Assembly: GCF_004359615.1 (NCBI RefSeq)
Contig: NZ_SCWA01000003.1
Coordinates: 1 to 64,000, forward strand
Origin: Macrococcus brunensis
GTDB taxonomy: Bacteria; Bacillota; Bacilli; Staphylococcales; Staphylococcaceae
DNA length: 64,000 bases
Reading direction: 5' to 3'
Within the stretch, counting starts at the first letter, position 1. Each line of letters begins with the position of its first letter. Position numbers and translations under genes: made by a program. Under the pieces are notes generated by a model, which saw nothing but the letters and a program-made list of their open reading frames with translations, did not search any database and had not been told where the DNA came from. Below are positions 44,642-55,208 of the stretch, piece by piece.

Positions 44642-45700
44642 ATGAATAATGAAAAATTAAACGGACTAAGAGAACTTCTTGCTTCAGAAGAGCTGAACGG
44701 CATCTGGATTTCCAATCCTGAGAACATCAATTACCTGACAGGTTTCTTATCCAATCCGCATGAACGATTACTGTCATTGCTGATCACTGACAGCGAACTG
44801 ACACTTTTTGTCCCTAAGATGGAAGTAGAATCAGCAAAAAAAGTATTTGATGGCAATATCATCGGTTATCTGGATACTGAAAATCCGTACTTAATCCAAT
44901 CATTCAAACTCACAAGTCTCGGCATTGAAAGTGAACATCTGACTGTCGCACGATTAGCAGAATTACAGAGTCATTTTGCTGTTGAAGATACAGTCGCTAT
45001 TGATCAGACAATCAAGGAGATGCGTAATATCAAGACTGATGACGAAGTCAGCATCTTAAAGCAGGCTGCTCAATATGCTGATCAGGCTGTACAGATCGGT
45101 GTTGAGCACTTAAAAGTCGGCATCACTGAACAGGAAGTTGTTAGAGTCATAGAAAATAACATGCTGCAGATTGATGACATCACGGCGATGAGTTTTGAGA
45201 CGATGGTGCTTTTCGGTGACAATTCAGCCAATCCTCACGGTACGCCGGGCAGTAATACACTTAAAGAAGGTGACTATGTCCTCTTCGATTTAGGCGTTGT
45301 TTATAAAGGTTATTGTTCTGATATCACAAGAACCATTCCATTCGGCGCGCCGTCAGAACTGCATCAGCGCATTCATGCCATTGTCACTGAAGCCAACAAG
45401 CGTGCAATTGAAAAAGTTGCGCCTGGTGTCAAGATTGCAGATATTGATGCTGCAGCACGTGACTATATTAATGAACAGGGATACGGCGAACAATTCCCTC
45501 ATCGTCTCGGCCATGGCCTCGGCATCAGTATTCATGAATTCCCTGACATTTCTTCTACAAATGAAGATGTCCTGCAAGAAGGCATGGTCTTCACGATTGA
45601 ACCTGGTGTTTATGTGCCCGGCGAAGTCGGTGTACGAGTTGAAGATGATCTGCTCGTTACAGAAGACGGCTATGAATTACTGACTCACTACTCTAAATAA
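44642..45700 (+). CDS. M24B aminopeptidase P/Xaa-Pro dipeptidase
   Basis: A cytoplasmic peptidase of 352 residues. The N-terminal creatinase-like domain (about 1-125) includes NPENINYLTGFLSNPHERLL. The metal ligands of the pita-bread domain are FDLGVVYKGYCSDITRTI (two Asp), HRLGHGLGISIHEFP (His), FTIEPGVYVPG (Glu) and RVEDDLLVTEDGYE (Glu). It releases residues preceding proline. The start is ATG 44642, 11 bases after AAGGAG; a GTG at 44630 would overlap that site. Monocistronic, sharing a terminator with ald. Confidence 0.92.
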   Translation: MNNEKLNGLRELLASEELNGIWISNPENINYLTGFLSNPHERLLSLLITDSELTLFVPKMEVESAKKVFDGNIIGYLDTENPYLIQSFKLTSLGIESEHLTVARLAELQSHFAVEDTVAIDQTIKEMRNIKTDDEVSILKQAAQYADQAVQIGVEHLKVGITEQEVVRVIENNMLQIDDITAMSFETMVLFGDNSANPHGTPGSNTLKEGDYVLFDLGVVYKGYCSDITRTIPFGAPSELHQRIHAIVTEANKRAIEKVAPGVKIADIDAAARDYINEQGYGEQFPHRLGHGLGISIHEFPDISSTNEDVLQEGMVFTIEPGVYVPGEVGVRVEDDLLVTEDGYELLTHYSK

Positions 45701-45707
45701 GCATAAA

Positions 45708-45738
45708 AAAAGACATGAACTTTGCGTTCATGTCTTTT
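45708..45738. terminator. bidirectional terminator between the peptidase and ald
   Basis: Perfect 13-bp stem AAAAGACATGAAC around TTTGC, with A and T tracts. Confidence 0.9.
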
Positions 45739-45745
45739 GTTCTTT

Positions 45746-46867
45746 CTATAAGTCAGCAAGTAATTCGCTTGCGTCTTTGAATTCTAAACCTTGGTCTTCT
45801 GCAACTGCTTTGAAAGTGACGTGACCATTTAAAGTATTGATACCTTTGAATAATGCTTTATTTGATTTTACTGCTTCTACATAACCTTTGTTAGCGATCT
45901 GCAGTGCGTAAGGAATTGTTGCGTTGTTCAGTGCCATTGTAGAAGTACGAGGAACAGCGCCTGGCATGTTAGCTACTGCATAGTGAACGATATCATGTTT
46001 CACATAAGTTGGCTCATCATGAGTCGTGATACGATCAGTTGTTTCGAAGATACCACCTTGGTCGATTGCAATATCGATAACAACTGAACCAGGGTTCATA
46101 GATTGAATCATTTCTTCTGTTACAAGTTTAGGAGCTTTAGCACCTGGGATTAATACGGCACCGATAACAAGGTCACTGTTTTTAACGCTTTCAGCGATAT
46201 TGAATGGTGTAGACATTAGAGTCTGTACTTTGCTGCCGAATAAGTCATCAAGCTGTGCTAAACGAGCAGGGTTTAAGTCAAGAATCGTTACGTCAGCACC
46301 AAGACCTACTGCCATTTTCGCTGCGTTTGTTCCTGCTTGACCACCACCGATGATAGTCACTTTACCTTTTTCAACGCCTGGTACACCAGCAAGTAAGATA
46401 CCTTTACCGCCGCCTGTACGTTGCAAGAACTGAGCACCGATCTGAGTTGCCATACGTCCAGCTACTTCACTCATAGGAGATAACAGTGGTAATGAACCAT
46501 TGTCTGCTTGAACGGTTTCATATGCGATACCTACTACTTTGTTGTCGATTAACGCTTTAGTCAGTTCTGGTTCTGGTGCAAGGTGAAGATATGTGAAGAG
46601 AATCAGATTTTCTCTGAAATACTGGTATTCAGAAGCAAGTGGTTCTTTAACTTTCATAACCATTTCTGCTTTCCATGCTTCTGCAGCAGATGAAACAATT
46701 TTACCGCCTGCTTCAGTGTAGTCAGCGTCTGTGAAGTAAGAACCTTCACCAGCAGTCGTTTCGATCAATACTTCGTGACCGAACTGAACAAGAGAATACA
46801 CGCCAGCAGGTGTCAGAGCGACACGGTTTTCGTTGTTTTTAATTTCTTTAGGTACACCAATAATCAT
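45746..46867 (-). CDS. ald: alanine dehydrogenase
   Basis: A protein of 373 residues, standard length. It begins [22 protein letters not shown], has the catalytic Lys region MVMKVKEP near 75, [14 protein letters not shown], the catalytic His there, and the NAD site [22 protein letters not shown] near 170. It interconverts L-alanine and pyruvate. It starts behind AGGAGGAATTAGC. Two cre-like elements lie between it and the divergent stress-protein gene. Confidence 0.96.
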   Translation of the reverse strand: MIIGVPKEIKNNENRVALTPAGVYSLVQFGHEVLIETTAGEGSYFTDADYTEAGGKIVSSAAEAWKAEMVMKVKEPLASEYQYFRENLILFTYLHLAPEPELTKALIDNKVVGIAYETVQADNGSLPLLSPMSEVAGRMATQIGAQFLQRTGGGKGILLAGVPGVEKGKVTIIGGGQAGTNAAKMAVGLGADVTILDLNPARLAQLDDLFGSKVQTLMSTPFNIAESVKNSDLVIGAVLIPGAKAPKLVTEEMIQSMNPGSVVIDIAIDQGGIFETTDRITTHDEPTYVKHDIVHYAVANMPGAVPRTSTMALNNATIPYALQIANKGYVEAVKSNKALFKGINTLNGHVTFKAVAEDQGLEFKDASELLADL

Positions 46868-46886
46868 TGCTAATTCCTCCTAATAA

Positions 46887-46902
46887 TTGTTTGCGGTTTC
46901 AG
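46887..46902. promoter_or_regulatory. cre-like site in the ald leader
   Basis: CTGAAACCGCAAACAA (minus strand) matches the cre consensus WTGNNARCGNWWWCAW at all but two constrained positions, 20-35 bases before the ald start. Confidence 0.45.
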
Positions 46903-46916
46903 TTTAACACTTTAAA

Positions 46917-46932
46917 ATGAAAACGCAAACAT
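46917..46932. promoter_or_regulatory. cre site between ald and the universal stress protein gene
   Basis: ATGAAAACGCAAACAT matches WTGNNARCGNWWWCAW at every position. It lies upstream of both divergent genes, 50 bases before ald and 66 bases before the stress-protein start. Confidence 0.75.
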
Positions 46933-46997
46933 TTTTAATTAAAAAATATTTTTTTGTGCTATAATGAAGTCAGAAAAAGACTTTGGGAGGGATTTAT

Positions 46998-47495
46998 ATG
47001 TTATTCTACAAAAACATTTTAATTGCGGTTGATGGTTCAAGCGAAGCTGAATGGGCGTTCAACAAAGCAGTTGAAGTAGCAAAACGTAATGGTGCCAAAC
47101 TTTCAATCGTCAATGTTATCGACACGAGAAGCTATGCTAGTGTTGAAGCATACGACCGTTCTATCTCTGAACGCGCTGCTCACTACAGCAATAAATTACT
47201 TGAAGGTTACAAAAATGTAGCTTTAGAACGTGGCGTTGAAAATGTAGAAATCTTCACAGAATATGGTTCACCAAAAACTATTATCCCTAAACGATTAGCG
47301 AACAAAATGAATGTTGACCTGATCATGTGTGGTTCAACTGGACTTAATGCCGTTGAACGTTTTATTATTGGTTCAGTGTCAGAAGCGATTGTTCGTCACT
47401 CTGAATGTGATGTGCTTGTCGTTCGTACAGAAACATTACCAGAAAACTTCGAACCAGAAGTCGCGACAGAACAGTTTAAACAAGATAATCAATAA
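46998..47495 (+). CDS. universal stress protein (UspA family)
   Basis: A protein of 165 residues. It begins YKNILIAVDGSSEAEWAFNKAVEVA (VDGS is the start of the ATP-binding site) and carries the Usp nucleotide motif MCGSTGLNAVERFIIGSVSEAIVRHSECDVLVVR, a G-x2-G-x9-G-S type loop, so it is predicted to bind ATP. The role in stress or energy shortage is from the family. ATG 46998 lies behind GGGAGGG. It has a TGCTATAAT extended -10 at 46967-46975, is monocistronic, and shares a terminator with ackA. Confidence 0.9.
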   Translation: MLFYKNILIAVDGSSEAEWAFNKAVEVAKRNGAKLSIVNVIDTRSYASVEAYDRSISERAAHYSNKLLEGYKNVALERGVENVEIFTEYGSPKTIIPKRLANKMNVDLIMCGSTGLNAVERFIIGSVSEAIVRHSECDVLVVRTETLPENFEPEVATEQFKQDNQ

Positions 47496-47501
47496 AAAAA
47501 T

Positions 47502-47530
47502 AAGACTCTAGTCCAGGACTAGAGTCTTTT
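47502..47530. terminator. bidirectional terminator between the stress protein and ackA
   Basis: Perfect 13-bp stem AAGACTCTAGTCC around a single A, with A and T tracts on both sides. Confidence 0.9.
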
Positions 47531-47547
47531 TATTATGCTTCGATTTA

Positions 47548-48750
47548 TTACGCTTCGATTTTACCGAATTCCATAGTATCACGTGCGATCATCGCTTCTT
47601 CTTCTGTAGGGATGATCATGATTTTTACTTTAGAATCTTCTGTGTTGATGAATGCTTCTTTACCACGAAGTCCATTGTTTAATGCTGGATCGTATTCCAC
47701 ACCCATGAATTTGAAGTTATCAAGTACTTTAGCACGGATTAAGTCAGAGTTCTCACCTACACCTGCAGTGAAGACGATAGCATCTAAACCTTGAAGTACC
47801 GCTGCGTATGAACCGATGTATTTCTGAATACGGTCAACGTAGATATCAAGCGCTAACTGAGCACGTTCTTTACCTAATTCTGCTGCTTCTTCAACGTCAC
47901 GTAAGTCACTTGAGATACCAGAGATACCTAAAATACCTGATTGTTTGTTGAAGACGTTCATGATAAGATCTTCTGCTGTTTTACCTGTTTTCTCCATTAC
48001 GAACGGAATAACTGCTGCATCGATATCACCTGTACGTGTTCCCATTGTCACACCTGCAAGTGGTGTAAAGCCCATTGATGTATCAACTGATTTACCACCA
48101 TCTACTGCAGTGATTGAAGCACCGTTACCGATATGGCAAGTGATAATTTTCAGTTCTTCTGCTGGACGTTCCATTAATTCAGCTGCACGTTGAGATACAT
48201 ATTTGTGGCTTGTACCGTGTGCGCCATATTTACGTACACCGTAGTCTGTATAGTATTCGTAAGGTGTGCTGTAAAGGAATGCAGATTCAGGCATTGTTGA
48301 ATGGAATGATGTATCGAATACAGCAACGTGTGGGATATTAGGAAGCATTTTACGAAATGCACGAATACCCATTAAGTTTGGACCGTTATGAAGAGGAGCA
48401 AGCTCGATTAATTCTTCAATCTGCTTCTCTACTTCGTCAGTAACAAGTGCTGAAGTCGGGAATAAGTCCCCACCTTGAACAACACGGTGACCTGTACCAT
48501 CTAAGTCGTTGATATCGTTGATGATGCCGTGTTTTTTCATTTCTTCAAGCATCATGTTAACCGCTTGTTCATGGTCTTTAATATCTAAAGTCTGAGTGAT
48601 TTTCTCACCGTTGACAGAGATTGTGAAAATAGAATCTTTCATGCCGATACGTTCTACTAAGCCTTTAGTCAGAACTTTTTCTTCTGGCATTTCGAATAAT
48701 TGGAATTTTAATGAAGAACTACCGGCGTTGATCGCCATAATTTTTTTCAT
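47548..48750 (-). CDS. ackA: acetate kinase
   Basis: A protein of 400 residues. It begins [21 protein letters not shown], has GHRVVQGG, the catalytic region [49 protein letters not shown] and [14 protein letters not shown], all acetate kinase signatures. It forms ATP from acetyl phosphate. It lies downstream of the methyltransferase gene with about 70 bases between and its own AGGAGG site. Confidence 0.97.
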   Translation of the reverse strand: MKKIMAINAGSSSLKFQLFEMPEEKVLTKGLVERIGMKDSIFTISVNGEKITQTLDIKDHEQAVNMMLEEMKKHGIINDINDLDGTGHRVVQGGDLFPTSALVTDEVEKQIEELIELAPLHNGPNLMGIRAFRKMLPNIPHVAVFDTSFHSTMPESAFLYSTPYEYYTDYGVRKYGAHGTSHKYVSQRAAELMERPAEELKIITCHIGNGASITAVDGGKSVDTSMGFTPLAGVTMGTRTGDIDAAVIPFVMEKTGKTAEDLIMNVFNKQSGILGISGISSDLRDVEEAAELGKERAQLALDIYVDRIQKYIGSYAAVLQGLDAIVFTAGVGENSDLIRAKVLDNFKFMGVEYDPALNNGLRGKEAFINTEDSKVKIMIIPTEEEAMIARDTMEFGKIEA

Positions 48751-48824
48751 AAGGATCCTCCTCGTTATTTATATACATATGCTATTTAACCATTATTACA
48801 GCAATTAATCAATGAATATAACAG

Positions 48825-49763
48825 TTATTTATTTTTTCTGTTAATTTCAAACCACTCATTGAATTCATCAAGGAATTTTTTCATCGCCTGACTGTCTTTG
48901 AAGTCGGGGATATTTGCTAGCAACACTTCAACTGGCAAACTATTTTCCAGTGGTTTCTTCTGCAGTACGAGGATGGATTTCTGTGCAGATTCTGTCTTAA
49001 ACAAGCTTTTTGGCAAATTTAAAAAGGCCTGCATATAGGTCTCTGTAGCAATAAATTGCTGGAGCTGTTCTACTCGGTCATATTCAAATAACTGACTTGG
49101 AACGATAAGCATCGCAAATCCACCAGGTTTAAGTCCCTGCACACTTTGTTCAATCATTAAGTGATGAGAGAAGCTATGACCTTCTTTAAAACCGAGCTTC
49201 ATTTCGTGGCTACGTTCGTCAACAGGATAATAGCCGACCGGCAGATCTCCGACCACGACGTCGACTTCGTCTACCTGCAGCGGCATCATTGCGTCCTGAG
49301 GATAGATATCAAAGGGAACTTCCAGGAAATTCGCAAGGTGAACACTGACCCGCGCAAGCACCGGGTCTACTTCTACAAGCGCATGCTGAAATGATTTATC
49401 AGGGTTCTGTTCATTGATGGTTGCAGATAGATGACCTGTTCCGCTCGCTATATCAAGGATGGTAATATCAGTGACGTCTTCAGTGAACATTTTCACCATA
49501 TAGCTGACAAAATAGCCGATACTATCAGGCGTAATCTGATGATTCGGTTGAATCATCTCTTCTTTCAGCATACTTAAATAAGCAAACTGAAAGGCTTTAC
49601 GGCGGTCACTGAGCGTGCTTTGCTCCAGCATCTCCCGCTGATTCATATAAATATCTTCCATCGCGAGCCCCAGGTTCTCGATAAAACTATGACCGTTGTC
49701 CTGCTGTAATTCTTTTGTTTTAGCGTCTAACGTATTAAATAGAGTTTCAATCATTGATTCCAT
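48825..49763 (-). CDS. class I SAM-dependent methyltransferase (YtxK-like)
   Basis: A protein of 312 residues. SAM-binding motif ITILDIASGTGHLSATI lies near 110, with an acidic VEVDPVLARVSVHLA about 25 residues later. A DLPVGYYP motif near 175 takes the place of NPPY, as in N6-adenine methyltransferases. An N-terminal helical region precedes it. Position next to ackA and tpx is that of YtxK in Bacilli. Target unknown. ATG 49763 is used since AAAGGAAA lies upstream; the longer frame would read through the tpx terminator. Confidence 0.87.
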   Translation of the reverse strand: MESMIETLFNTLDAKTKELQQDNGHSFIENLGLAMEDIYMNQREMLEQSTLSDRRKAFQFAYLSMLKEEMIQPNHQITPDSIGYFVSYMVKMFTEDVTDITILDIASGTGHLSATINEQNPDKSFQHALVEVDPVLARVSVHLANFLEVPFDIYPQDAMMPLQVDEVDVVVGDLPVGYYPVDERSHEMKLGFKEGHSFSHHLMIEQSVQGLKPGGFAMLIVPSQLFEYDRVEQLQQFIATETYMQAFLNLPKSLFKTESAQKSILVLQKKPLENSLPVEVLLANIPDFKDSQAMKKFLDEFNEWFEINRKNK

Positions 49764-49783
49764 GTTATTTCCTTTCAAATAAA

Positions 49784-49805
49784 AACTGCCCATAAAAGGG
49801 CAGTT
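49784..49805 (-). terminator. terminator after tpx
   Basis: Perfect 8-bp stem AACTGCCC/GGGCAGTT followed by TTTTATTTG on the minus strand, placed between tpx and the methyltransferase gene. Confidence 0.8.
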
Positions 49806-49812
49806 CAAGTTA

Positions 49813-50310
49813 TTAAATTGATTTAAGTGCTTCTACTGCTTTATCGTAGTCAGGGTGATCTGTTCCTTCTGGTACGATTTCTGTATAAACCACTTTATTA
49901 TCAGCATCCAGTACAAATACTGAACGTGCGAGCAATCTCAATTCTTCCATCACGACACCGTAGCTTGTGCCAAATGACAGGTCTTTATGGTCGCTAAGTG
50001 TCACAACATTTTCAAGTCCATTACCTGCACACCATTTAGCTTGTGCAAACGGCAGGTCACATGAAATAGTGATAACCACTGCATTATCAATACCTGACGC
50101 ATTTTCATTGAATGTACGCGTCTGCGTGCTGCATACACCTGTATCGATTGATGGTACCACGCTGATTAATTTCTTTTTACCTTCAAAATCAGCAAGCGTA
50201 CGAACGCTTAAATCATTTGCAAGTACTGAAAAATCCGGTGCTACAGTACCTTCTTTAACCTGCTCACCGATTAATGTCATCGGTGTTCCTTTAAATGTCA
50301 CTTGAGTCAT
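49813..50310 (-). CDS. tpx: thiol peroxidase (atypical 2-Cys peroxiredoxin)
   Basis: A protein of 165 residues. The peroxidatic Cys is in [19 protein letters not shown] near 60, and the resolving Cys in [15 protein letters not shown] near 94. It reduces hydrogen and alkyl peroxides with thioredoxin. The start at ATG 50310 follows AAGGAGGAATTATC. Confidence 0.96.
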   Translation of the reverse strand: MTQVTFKGTPMTLIGEQVKEGTVAPDFSVLANDLSVRTLADFEGKKKLISVVPSIDTGVCSTQTRTFNENASGIDNAVVITISCDLPFAQAKWCAGNGLENVVTLSDHKDLSFGTSYGVVMEELRLLARSVFVLDADNKVVYTEIVPEGTDHPDYDKAVEALKSI

Positions 50311-50362
50311 TGATAATTCCTCCTTATGAATAAGTTCATCTTTAATTTATCATGAATTAAAG

Positions 50363-50905
50363 TTAAAGCGTACTATTTTGTTTCATGAAAGGAGCCATCA
50401 GACGGTCGCGTAAACGCTCCTGTCTTTCGTAAATCACGACGGTATCACTGAGCATGTCGTGAATACCTTGCTTGTTTGGGTTGAACAAGACGACGAGATA
50501 GAGCAGATAACCTGGGAATCCGCTGATATAACGTCCAAACCATTCACGTGTGACAACCTGCAGAAAGTTCAGCGGTTTGTCATTGGCCGAAATGACTTTC
50601 AGACCCATCAGTATCTTACCAAGTGTCGCACGGAAGAACCAGGTCATCAGAATAAAGTACAAGAAGAAAATCATGGACGACGCAATGTTCTCAATACTGA
50701 AAATAGGTGCCCATACATAGCTGCTGAGATCCCAGTCAAATAGTTTCGCCAGTGGATTTAAAATGATGGCTTTCAGACTTCCGACAACGATGCCATCGAT
50801 AAGAAACGCAACCAGTCGCACACCAAACCCTGCATGCGTGCTATTGATGATATCACGTTCATAACCTTCTACCATTGAAGAGGGGTACACAATTCTTTCA
50901 CTCAT
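50363..50905 (-). CDS. RDD-family membrane protein
   Basis: A protein of 180 residues with three to four hydrophobic segments. The Arg-Asp-Asp signature is spread over GFGVRLVAFLIDGIVVGSL and RATLGKILMGLKV. Function is not established in most cases; some RDD proteins act in ion or osmolyte exchange. It follows sppA by 8 bases, so the two form one unit, as with YteJ-SppA in B. subtilis. Confidence 0.85.
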   Translation of the reverse strand: MSERIVYPSSMVEGYERDIINSTHAGFGVRLVAFLIDGIVVGSLKAIILNPLAKLFDWDLSSYVWAPIFSIENIASSMIFFLYFILMTWFFRATLGKILMGLKVISANDKPLNFLQVVTREWFGRYISGFPGYLLYLVVLFNPNKQGIHDMLSDTVVIYERQERLRDRLMAPFMKQNSTL

Positions 50906-50913
50906 ATCTGCAC

Positions 50914-51918
50914 CTACTCTCCGTAAAGGTACATAGGTGTTGTACCTTGACGTTTAGACATCAGTTCTTTGATCGCTGATAAATCATCATTACCCATCAT
51001 CTTCTGAACAAATGAGTTCGCAGCAAATGGATTACTGCCCCAGAATGAATCAGCTGGCGCAAATTCAATGACTTCTGCATCATTTGCTTTAATTTCTTTT
51101 TTCAGGGCGCTTAAAGCGTCTTCTTCAAGTCCAAGCTCGTCAACTAAGCCATTCTTTTGCGCCTGAAGTCCTGAATAAACACGGCCATCTGCAAGCTTGC
51201 GTACTTCAGCCTGTGACATTCCACGTCCGTCAGAAATGACTCTGACAAATTCGCCATAACTTTCATCAACTAACGACTGAAGAATTTTACGTTCTTCAGC
51301 ATCCATTTCTTTTGTCGGGCTCATGATATCTTTATGAGCACCACTTTTGATCGTGTTGAATTTGACGCCATACTTATCAGCAAGTTCTTTATAGTTCATC
51401 GACTGCATGATAACACCGAGCGACCCAGTCAGTGTCTCACGAGAAGCGAAGATTTTGTCGGCAGGAGCTGAAATATAGTAACCGCCTGATGCTGCTATAT
51501 TTTTCATCGTGACATAGATTTTCTTGCCGGACTTTTTCAGTTCTTCTATTTTATTATGAATTTCAGCACTCTCGTAAACACCGCCCCCTGGAGAATTGAC
51601 AACCATCAGGACGCCTTTGATTGACTCATCTTCTTTGATCTGCTCAAGTTCTTTCATCATCGTCTCATGATTATATCCTTCTTCAGCAAAAAGACTTGGA
51701 CTACCTGTATCCTGAATAACACCATCTACTTCAATTCTAGCAATTCGATGACCAAGATCGTCTCCTTCAAGAGAACTTTCTGCCAGTTCACCTGTATCAA
51801 GCTGTCCTTCAAACTCCTGAGTGAAGCTATCCATGAAGTTCGTTGTAAATAACGACGAAGCCGTTGCTAAAATCAGTAATGCGGCAGCAATTAATAATGC
51901 AATAATTCTTTTACTCAT
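50914..51918 (-). CDS. sppA: signal peptide peptidase SppA (S49 family)
   Basis: A membrane-anchored serine protease of 334 residues. The N-terminal hydrophobic anchor spans about 4-24. The catalytic domain has VVNSPGGGVYES, the nucleophile Ser in ETLTGSLGVIM and the general-base Lys in GAHKDIMSPTK. It degrades leftover signal peptides and in Bacilli also affects lantibiotic resistance. Its length is that of the Gram-positive half-size form. Confidence 0.94.
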   Translation of the reverse strand: MSKRIIALLIAAALLILATASSLFTTNFMDSFTQEFEGQLDTGELAESSLEGDDLGHRIARIEVDGVIQDTGSPSLFAEEGYNHETMMKELEQIKEDESIKGVLMVVNSPGGGVYESAEIHNKIEELKKSGKKIYVTMKNIAASGGYYISAPADKIFASRETLTGSLGVIMQSMNYKELADKYGVKFNTIKSGAHKDIMSPTKEMDAEERKILQSLVDESYGEFVRVISDGRGMSQAEVRKLADGRVYSGLQAQKNGLVDELGLEEDALSALKKEIKANDAEVIEFAPADSFWGSNPFAANSFVQKMMGNDDLSAIKELMSKRQGTTPMYLYGE

Positions 51919-51990
51919 CTTATCTCCCTTTCCAACATTTAGTATCTCCTTATAATATAACAGAAACCACCCTAAAATTTACAGCACTTA

Positions 51991-52755
51991 TCAAAAGTGC
52001 ATTGAAATATAGTCATAGGCATTTTTTCCGATCAATAAAAGAGTCACGATGATGAAAAGCATTTTGACGTATGAGACACCTTTTCTCAATGCGAACTGAC
52101 TGCCTGCGTAACTCCCTGCAATCATTGAAGCACCCATCACAAAACCCACCATGTAATCCACTTTGCCTACCACCATGAATAGTAAGAGCGCACCGATATT
52201 AGAAGCAAAGTTCAGAAACTTGGCATTGCCGGCAGCACGCAGAAAATCGAAACCAACAAATAATAAAGCAAATAAAAGAAAGCTGCCTGTGCCGCCACCG
52301 ATGAATCCGTCATAATAACCAATCAGCACTAGAATCGAACAGAACAGCAGCATTCTTAACGGAGAGAACTTCTTGTAAGTCGTTTCATTTCCCCAGTCTT
52401 TTTTGACAAGTGTGTAGACAAGAACGATTGACAACATCACGATAATAATCGGTTTCAACAGTGCGGGTGGCAGGACCGTGGCGGTCAACGCACCTAATAT
52501 AGAAGCAATAAAAGACAGCGGAAAGAGCTTCCCGACTATATTGAAGTCTACTTTACCGGACTTGATGAAAGAAATCGTCGACGTTAAAGAACCGAAAGAA
52601 CTGGCTAGTTTATTTGTTCCTAAAGCCACTGCAGGTGGCATACCTGTCGCGAGCAGTGCAGGCGTTGATATCAGTCCTCCTCCCCCTACGACTGCATCAA
52701 TAAAAGCTGCTAAAAAACCAAATATAATAATCATGATCAGCATCTGTATATCCAT
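51991..52755 (-). CDS. TauE/SafE-family sulfite exporter-like permease
   Basis: A membrane protein of 254 residues with seven to eight hydrophobic segments. Two repeats carry the family motifs: FLAAFIDAVVGGGGLISTPALLATGMPP with ALGTNKLASSFGSL, and IGYYDGFIGGGTGSFLLFALLFVGFD with NAKFLNFASNIGALLLF. Members move sulfite, sulfoacetate or other anions. The substrate is unknown here. Monocistronic; separated from thiI by a terminator. Confidence 0.88.
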   Translation of the reverse strand: MDIQMLIMIIIFGFLAAFIDAVVGGGGLISTPALLATGMPPAVALGTNKLASSFGSLTSTISFIKSGKVDFNIVGKLFPLSFIASILGALTATVLPPALLKPIIIVMLSIVLVYTLVKKDWGNETTYKKFSPLRMLLFCSILVLIGYYDGFIGGGTGSFLLFALLFVGFDFLRAAGNAKFLNFASNIGALLLFMVVGKVDYMVGFVMGASMIAGSYAGSQFALRKGVSYVKMLFIIVTLLLIGKNAYDYISMHF

Positions 52756-52777
52756 TTTTTATCCCCCTTGTTAAAAA

Positions 52778-52802
52778 AGCGCTATTCATTCGAATAGCGC
52801 TT
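52778..52802 (-). terminator. terminator of the cysteine desulfurase-thiI operon
   Basis: Perfect AAGCGCTATTC stem around a three-base loop, followed by TTTTTTAAC on the minus strand. Confidence 0.85.
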
Positions 52803-52807
52803 ATCCA

Positions 52808-54013
52808 TTATAAGAAGTCGCTGAAGTTTTCTTCTGGACGTTCTTTCGTAATAGTGAGTACTTCTATATGGTCTATTGCGGCGTTTAAAAGCGGTTCAAA
52901 ATCAAAGCGACTTTCAAACTTCTCCATTTTTTCGAGCTTCGGATTCGTCTTTGGATTTTTAGGCGTGAAAATCGTACAGCAATCTTCAAACGGTTTAATA
53001 GAAGTTTCAAACGTACCGATGTCTTTCGCTTTTATAATAATCTCATCTTTATCAAGGGTGAGAAGCGGTCGTAGGATAGGCATGTTCGTCACTGCATTGA
53101 TGGCGTGCATACTGCCGAGCGTCTGGCTCGCGACTTGCCCAAGATTTTCCCCGTTGACAATTGCCTGCGCATTAATGTTTCCTGCTACGCGGTCAGCAAT
53201 TTTGAGCATCATACGACGTGTAGATGTCATCGTCATATTCTCCGGCACCACTTTATGGATCGTTTTCTGAATTTCAGTGAATGGTACGAGATGAAGTTTA
53301 ATTTCTCCAGCCGTCTCAGCCATAATACGTGTCAGATCGATGACTTTCTGTTTCGCTTCTTCGCTTGTGAATGGAGGTGAATGGAAATGAATCGCTTCAA
53401 TGGTCACGCCCCGCTTCATCACTTCAATACCGGCAACAGGCGAGTCGATGCCGCCTGACAGCATGAGTAATGTTTTGCCGCCTGTGCCTACAGGAAGACC
53501 GCCTGCTCCTTTTTCGATACGTGAGTACAGATATGCACCATCCTGTCTGATTTCAACCGTCACTTTATAATCCGGCTGTCTGACGTTGACAGTCAGGTGT
53601 TCGATATCTTTTAAGATGGCACCGCCGATTACCTGCTGCAGTTCAAAAGTCTCCATTGGGTAGTTCTTATCATAACGCTTCACATCTACTTTGAACGTCC
53701 GGCCTTCCTGGTCAACATCCTTTGCGACTAAAACAGCAGCTGCCTTGATTGTTTCCAGTTCTTTATCGACTCGCATGACCGGGCTGACCGAATGGATACC
53801 AAATACTTTCGATACACGGCGGATCACTTCTTCAACATCGATATGCTCGTCTAAATGAATGTACATCCGGTCACGGTTCGCATGCACCTGGTACCCTGTT
53901 AACGGAATCAATGCATGTTTGACGTTCCCTTTTAATTGGTTGACGAATGTATGGCGGTTCCCGCTTTTAAGCGTGAGTTCACCGTATCTTACTAATAACT
54001 GATCATATCTCAT
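52808..54013 (-). CDS. thiI: tRNA 4-thiouridine synthase ThiI
   Basis: A protein of 401 residues. The N-terminal ferredoxin-like and THUMP domains (about 1-170) include [14 protein letters not shown]. The PP-loop is [20 protein letters not shown] near 180, and the catalytic Cys is in FEDCCTIF near 344. It lacks the C-terminal rhodanese domain of the E. coli protein, as usual in Bacilli. It makes s4U in tRNA and supplies sulfur for thiamine. It overlaps the upstream cysteine desulfurase by four bases, its likely sulfur donor. Confidence 0.96.
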   Translation of the reverse strand: MRYDQLLVRYGELTLKSGNRHTFVNQLKGNVKHALIPLTGYQVHANRDRMYIHLDEHIDVEEVIRRVSKVFGIHSVSPVMRVDKELETIKAAAVLVAKDVDQEGRTFKVDVKRYDKNYPMETFELQQVIGGAILKDIEHLTVNVRQPDYKVTVEIRQDGAYLYSRIEKGAGGLPVGTGGKTLLMLSGGIDSPVAGIEVMKRGVTIEAIHFHSPPFTSEEAKQKVIDLTRIMAETAGEIKLHLVPFTEIQKTIHKVVPENMTMTSTRRMMLKIADRVAGNINAQAIVNGENLGQVASQTLGSMHAINAVTNMPILRPLLTLDKDEIIIKAKDIGTFETSIKPFEDCCTIFTPKNPKTNPKLEKMEKFESRFDFEPLLNAAIDHIEVLTITKERPEENFSDFL

Positions 54014-55146
54014 TTCTTCAGTAACTCCTCTACTTCTTCATATATTTCTCTGAACACTTCATTGAAGGTATGCACTTCTTCAGCTGTGTTATTTTTCGAT
54101 AACGATATTCTGATGCTGCCTGTGATGGCTTCATCTGATACGTGTAGTGCAGTCAGCGACTCATTCAGTTTAGCACGTTTTGATGAGCATGCACTTGTTG
54201 TTGATACCATGATGTCCCTTTTAGAAAAAGCATTGACGATGACTTCTCCTTTGACACCGACAAACGACAGGTTAACGATGTGCGGCGCACCATTTTGCTG
54301 TGAGTTCAGCTGGATACCTGGAAATTGTTTAACGTACCGTTCTATCTCTTCTTTCATCTGATAGAGACGGGCACGCTGCATCTCATAGTCATCAAGTGTC
54401 AGACGTATCGCTCTGCTCATCGCTACTGCGGAAGCCACATTGACCGTACCGCTTCTGAAGCCATACTCCTGGCCACCACCGAACAATGTATGTGCGATAG
54501 TCTTCAGCTGACTAAATACAAGAATCCCCTGACCTTTCAGTCCGTTGAATTTATGTCCGCTGAGACTGAAGCTATGAACACCTTCCAGCTGCAGCGGCAC
54601 TTTACCAAATGACTGCACACAGTCAACATGGAAATGAATCTTCGGATAGTTGTGAATCAATGACGCTACTTCTGCGACCGGCAGAATAGCGCCCATGACA
54701 TTGTTGACATGCATCATGGCAACCAGTATCACATCACTTGTCAGCAAACCTTCCAGATGCTCCAGATCAAGCGTCTCGTCTTCTTTAAATCGCATGTACT
54801 TCACAATGAATCCTTCTTCTTCAAGTGCACGGACAGTCTCAAGCACAGATGGATGTTCAAGTTTAGTTGTAATAATCGTACGACCAAACTGTTTTTTTGC
54901 ACGTGCCATCCCTGTCAGTAGAAGGTTATTGGATTCAGTCGCCCCGCTCGTAAAAATAATCGACTGCTGATCAAGCTTGAGCAATTTTCTGATCTGCTCT
55001 CTGGCAGAATCCAGTAATTTCTCTGTCTCGAGTCCTTTAACATGAGGACTTGCGGGATTGAAATAATAATCTTCATTCACCTTATTAAAGGTAGAAAGTA
55101 CTTCCTTATCCGGTTTTGTTGTTGCGCTATTATCAAAATAGATCAT
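54010..55146 (-). CDS. cysteine desulfurase (NifS/IscS class V, NifZ-like partner of ThiI)
   Basis: A PLP enzyme of 378 residues. It starts [16 protein letters not shown] and has [28 protein letters not shown], the PLP Lys in [13 protein letters not shown] near 200 and the persulfide-carrying Cys in [17 protein letters not shown] near 320. Overlap with thiI (ATGA) indicates a dedicated sulfur donor for tRNA thiolation, as with NifZ-ThiI in B. subtilis. Confidence 0.94.
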   Translation of the reverse strand: MIYFDNSATTKPDKEVLSTFNKVNEDYYFNPASPHVKGLETEKLLDSAREQIRKLLKLDQQSIIFTSGATESNNLLLTGMARAKKQFGRTIITTKLEHPSVLETVRALEEEGFIVKYMRFKEDETLDLEHLEGLLTSDVILVAMMHVNNVMGAILPVAEVASLIHNYPKIHFHVDCVQSFGKVPLQLEGVHSFSLSGHKFNGLKGQGILVFSQLKTIAHTLFGGGQEYGFRSGTVNVASAVAMSRAIRLTLDDYEMQRARLYQMKEEIERYVKQFPGIQLNSQQNGAPHIVNLSFVGVKGEVIVNAFSKRDIMVSTTSACSSKRAKLNESLTALHVSDEAITGSIRISLSKNNTAEEVHTFNEVFREIYEEVEELLKK

Positions 55147-55175
55147 TCGTATTCTTCTCTCCTCTCACAAAAAAG

Positions 55176-55203
55176 AAAAAAGACTTAGAAGAAAGTCTTT
55201 TTT
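55176..55203 (-). terminator. terminator of ezrA
   Basis: Perfect 11-bp stem AAAAAAGACTT with the loop TCTTCT and a T tract on the minus strand. Confidence 0.8.
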
Positions 55204-55208
55204 CTGCG

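Noticed and set aside
45297-45683. Open frame of 128 codons within the M24 peptidase gene
   Set aside because: Out-of-frame reading of a gene with all metal ligands intact; no ribosome site and no recognisable domain.
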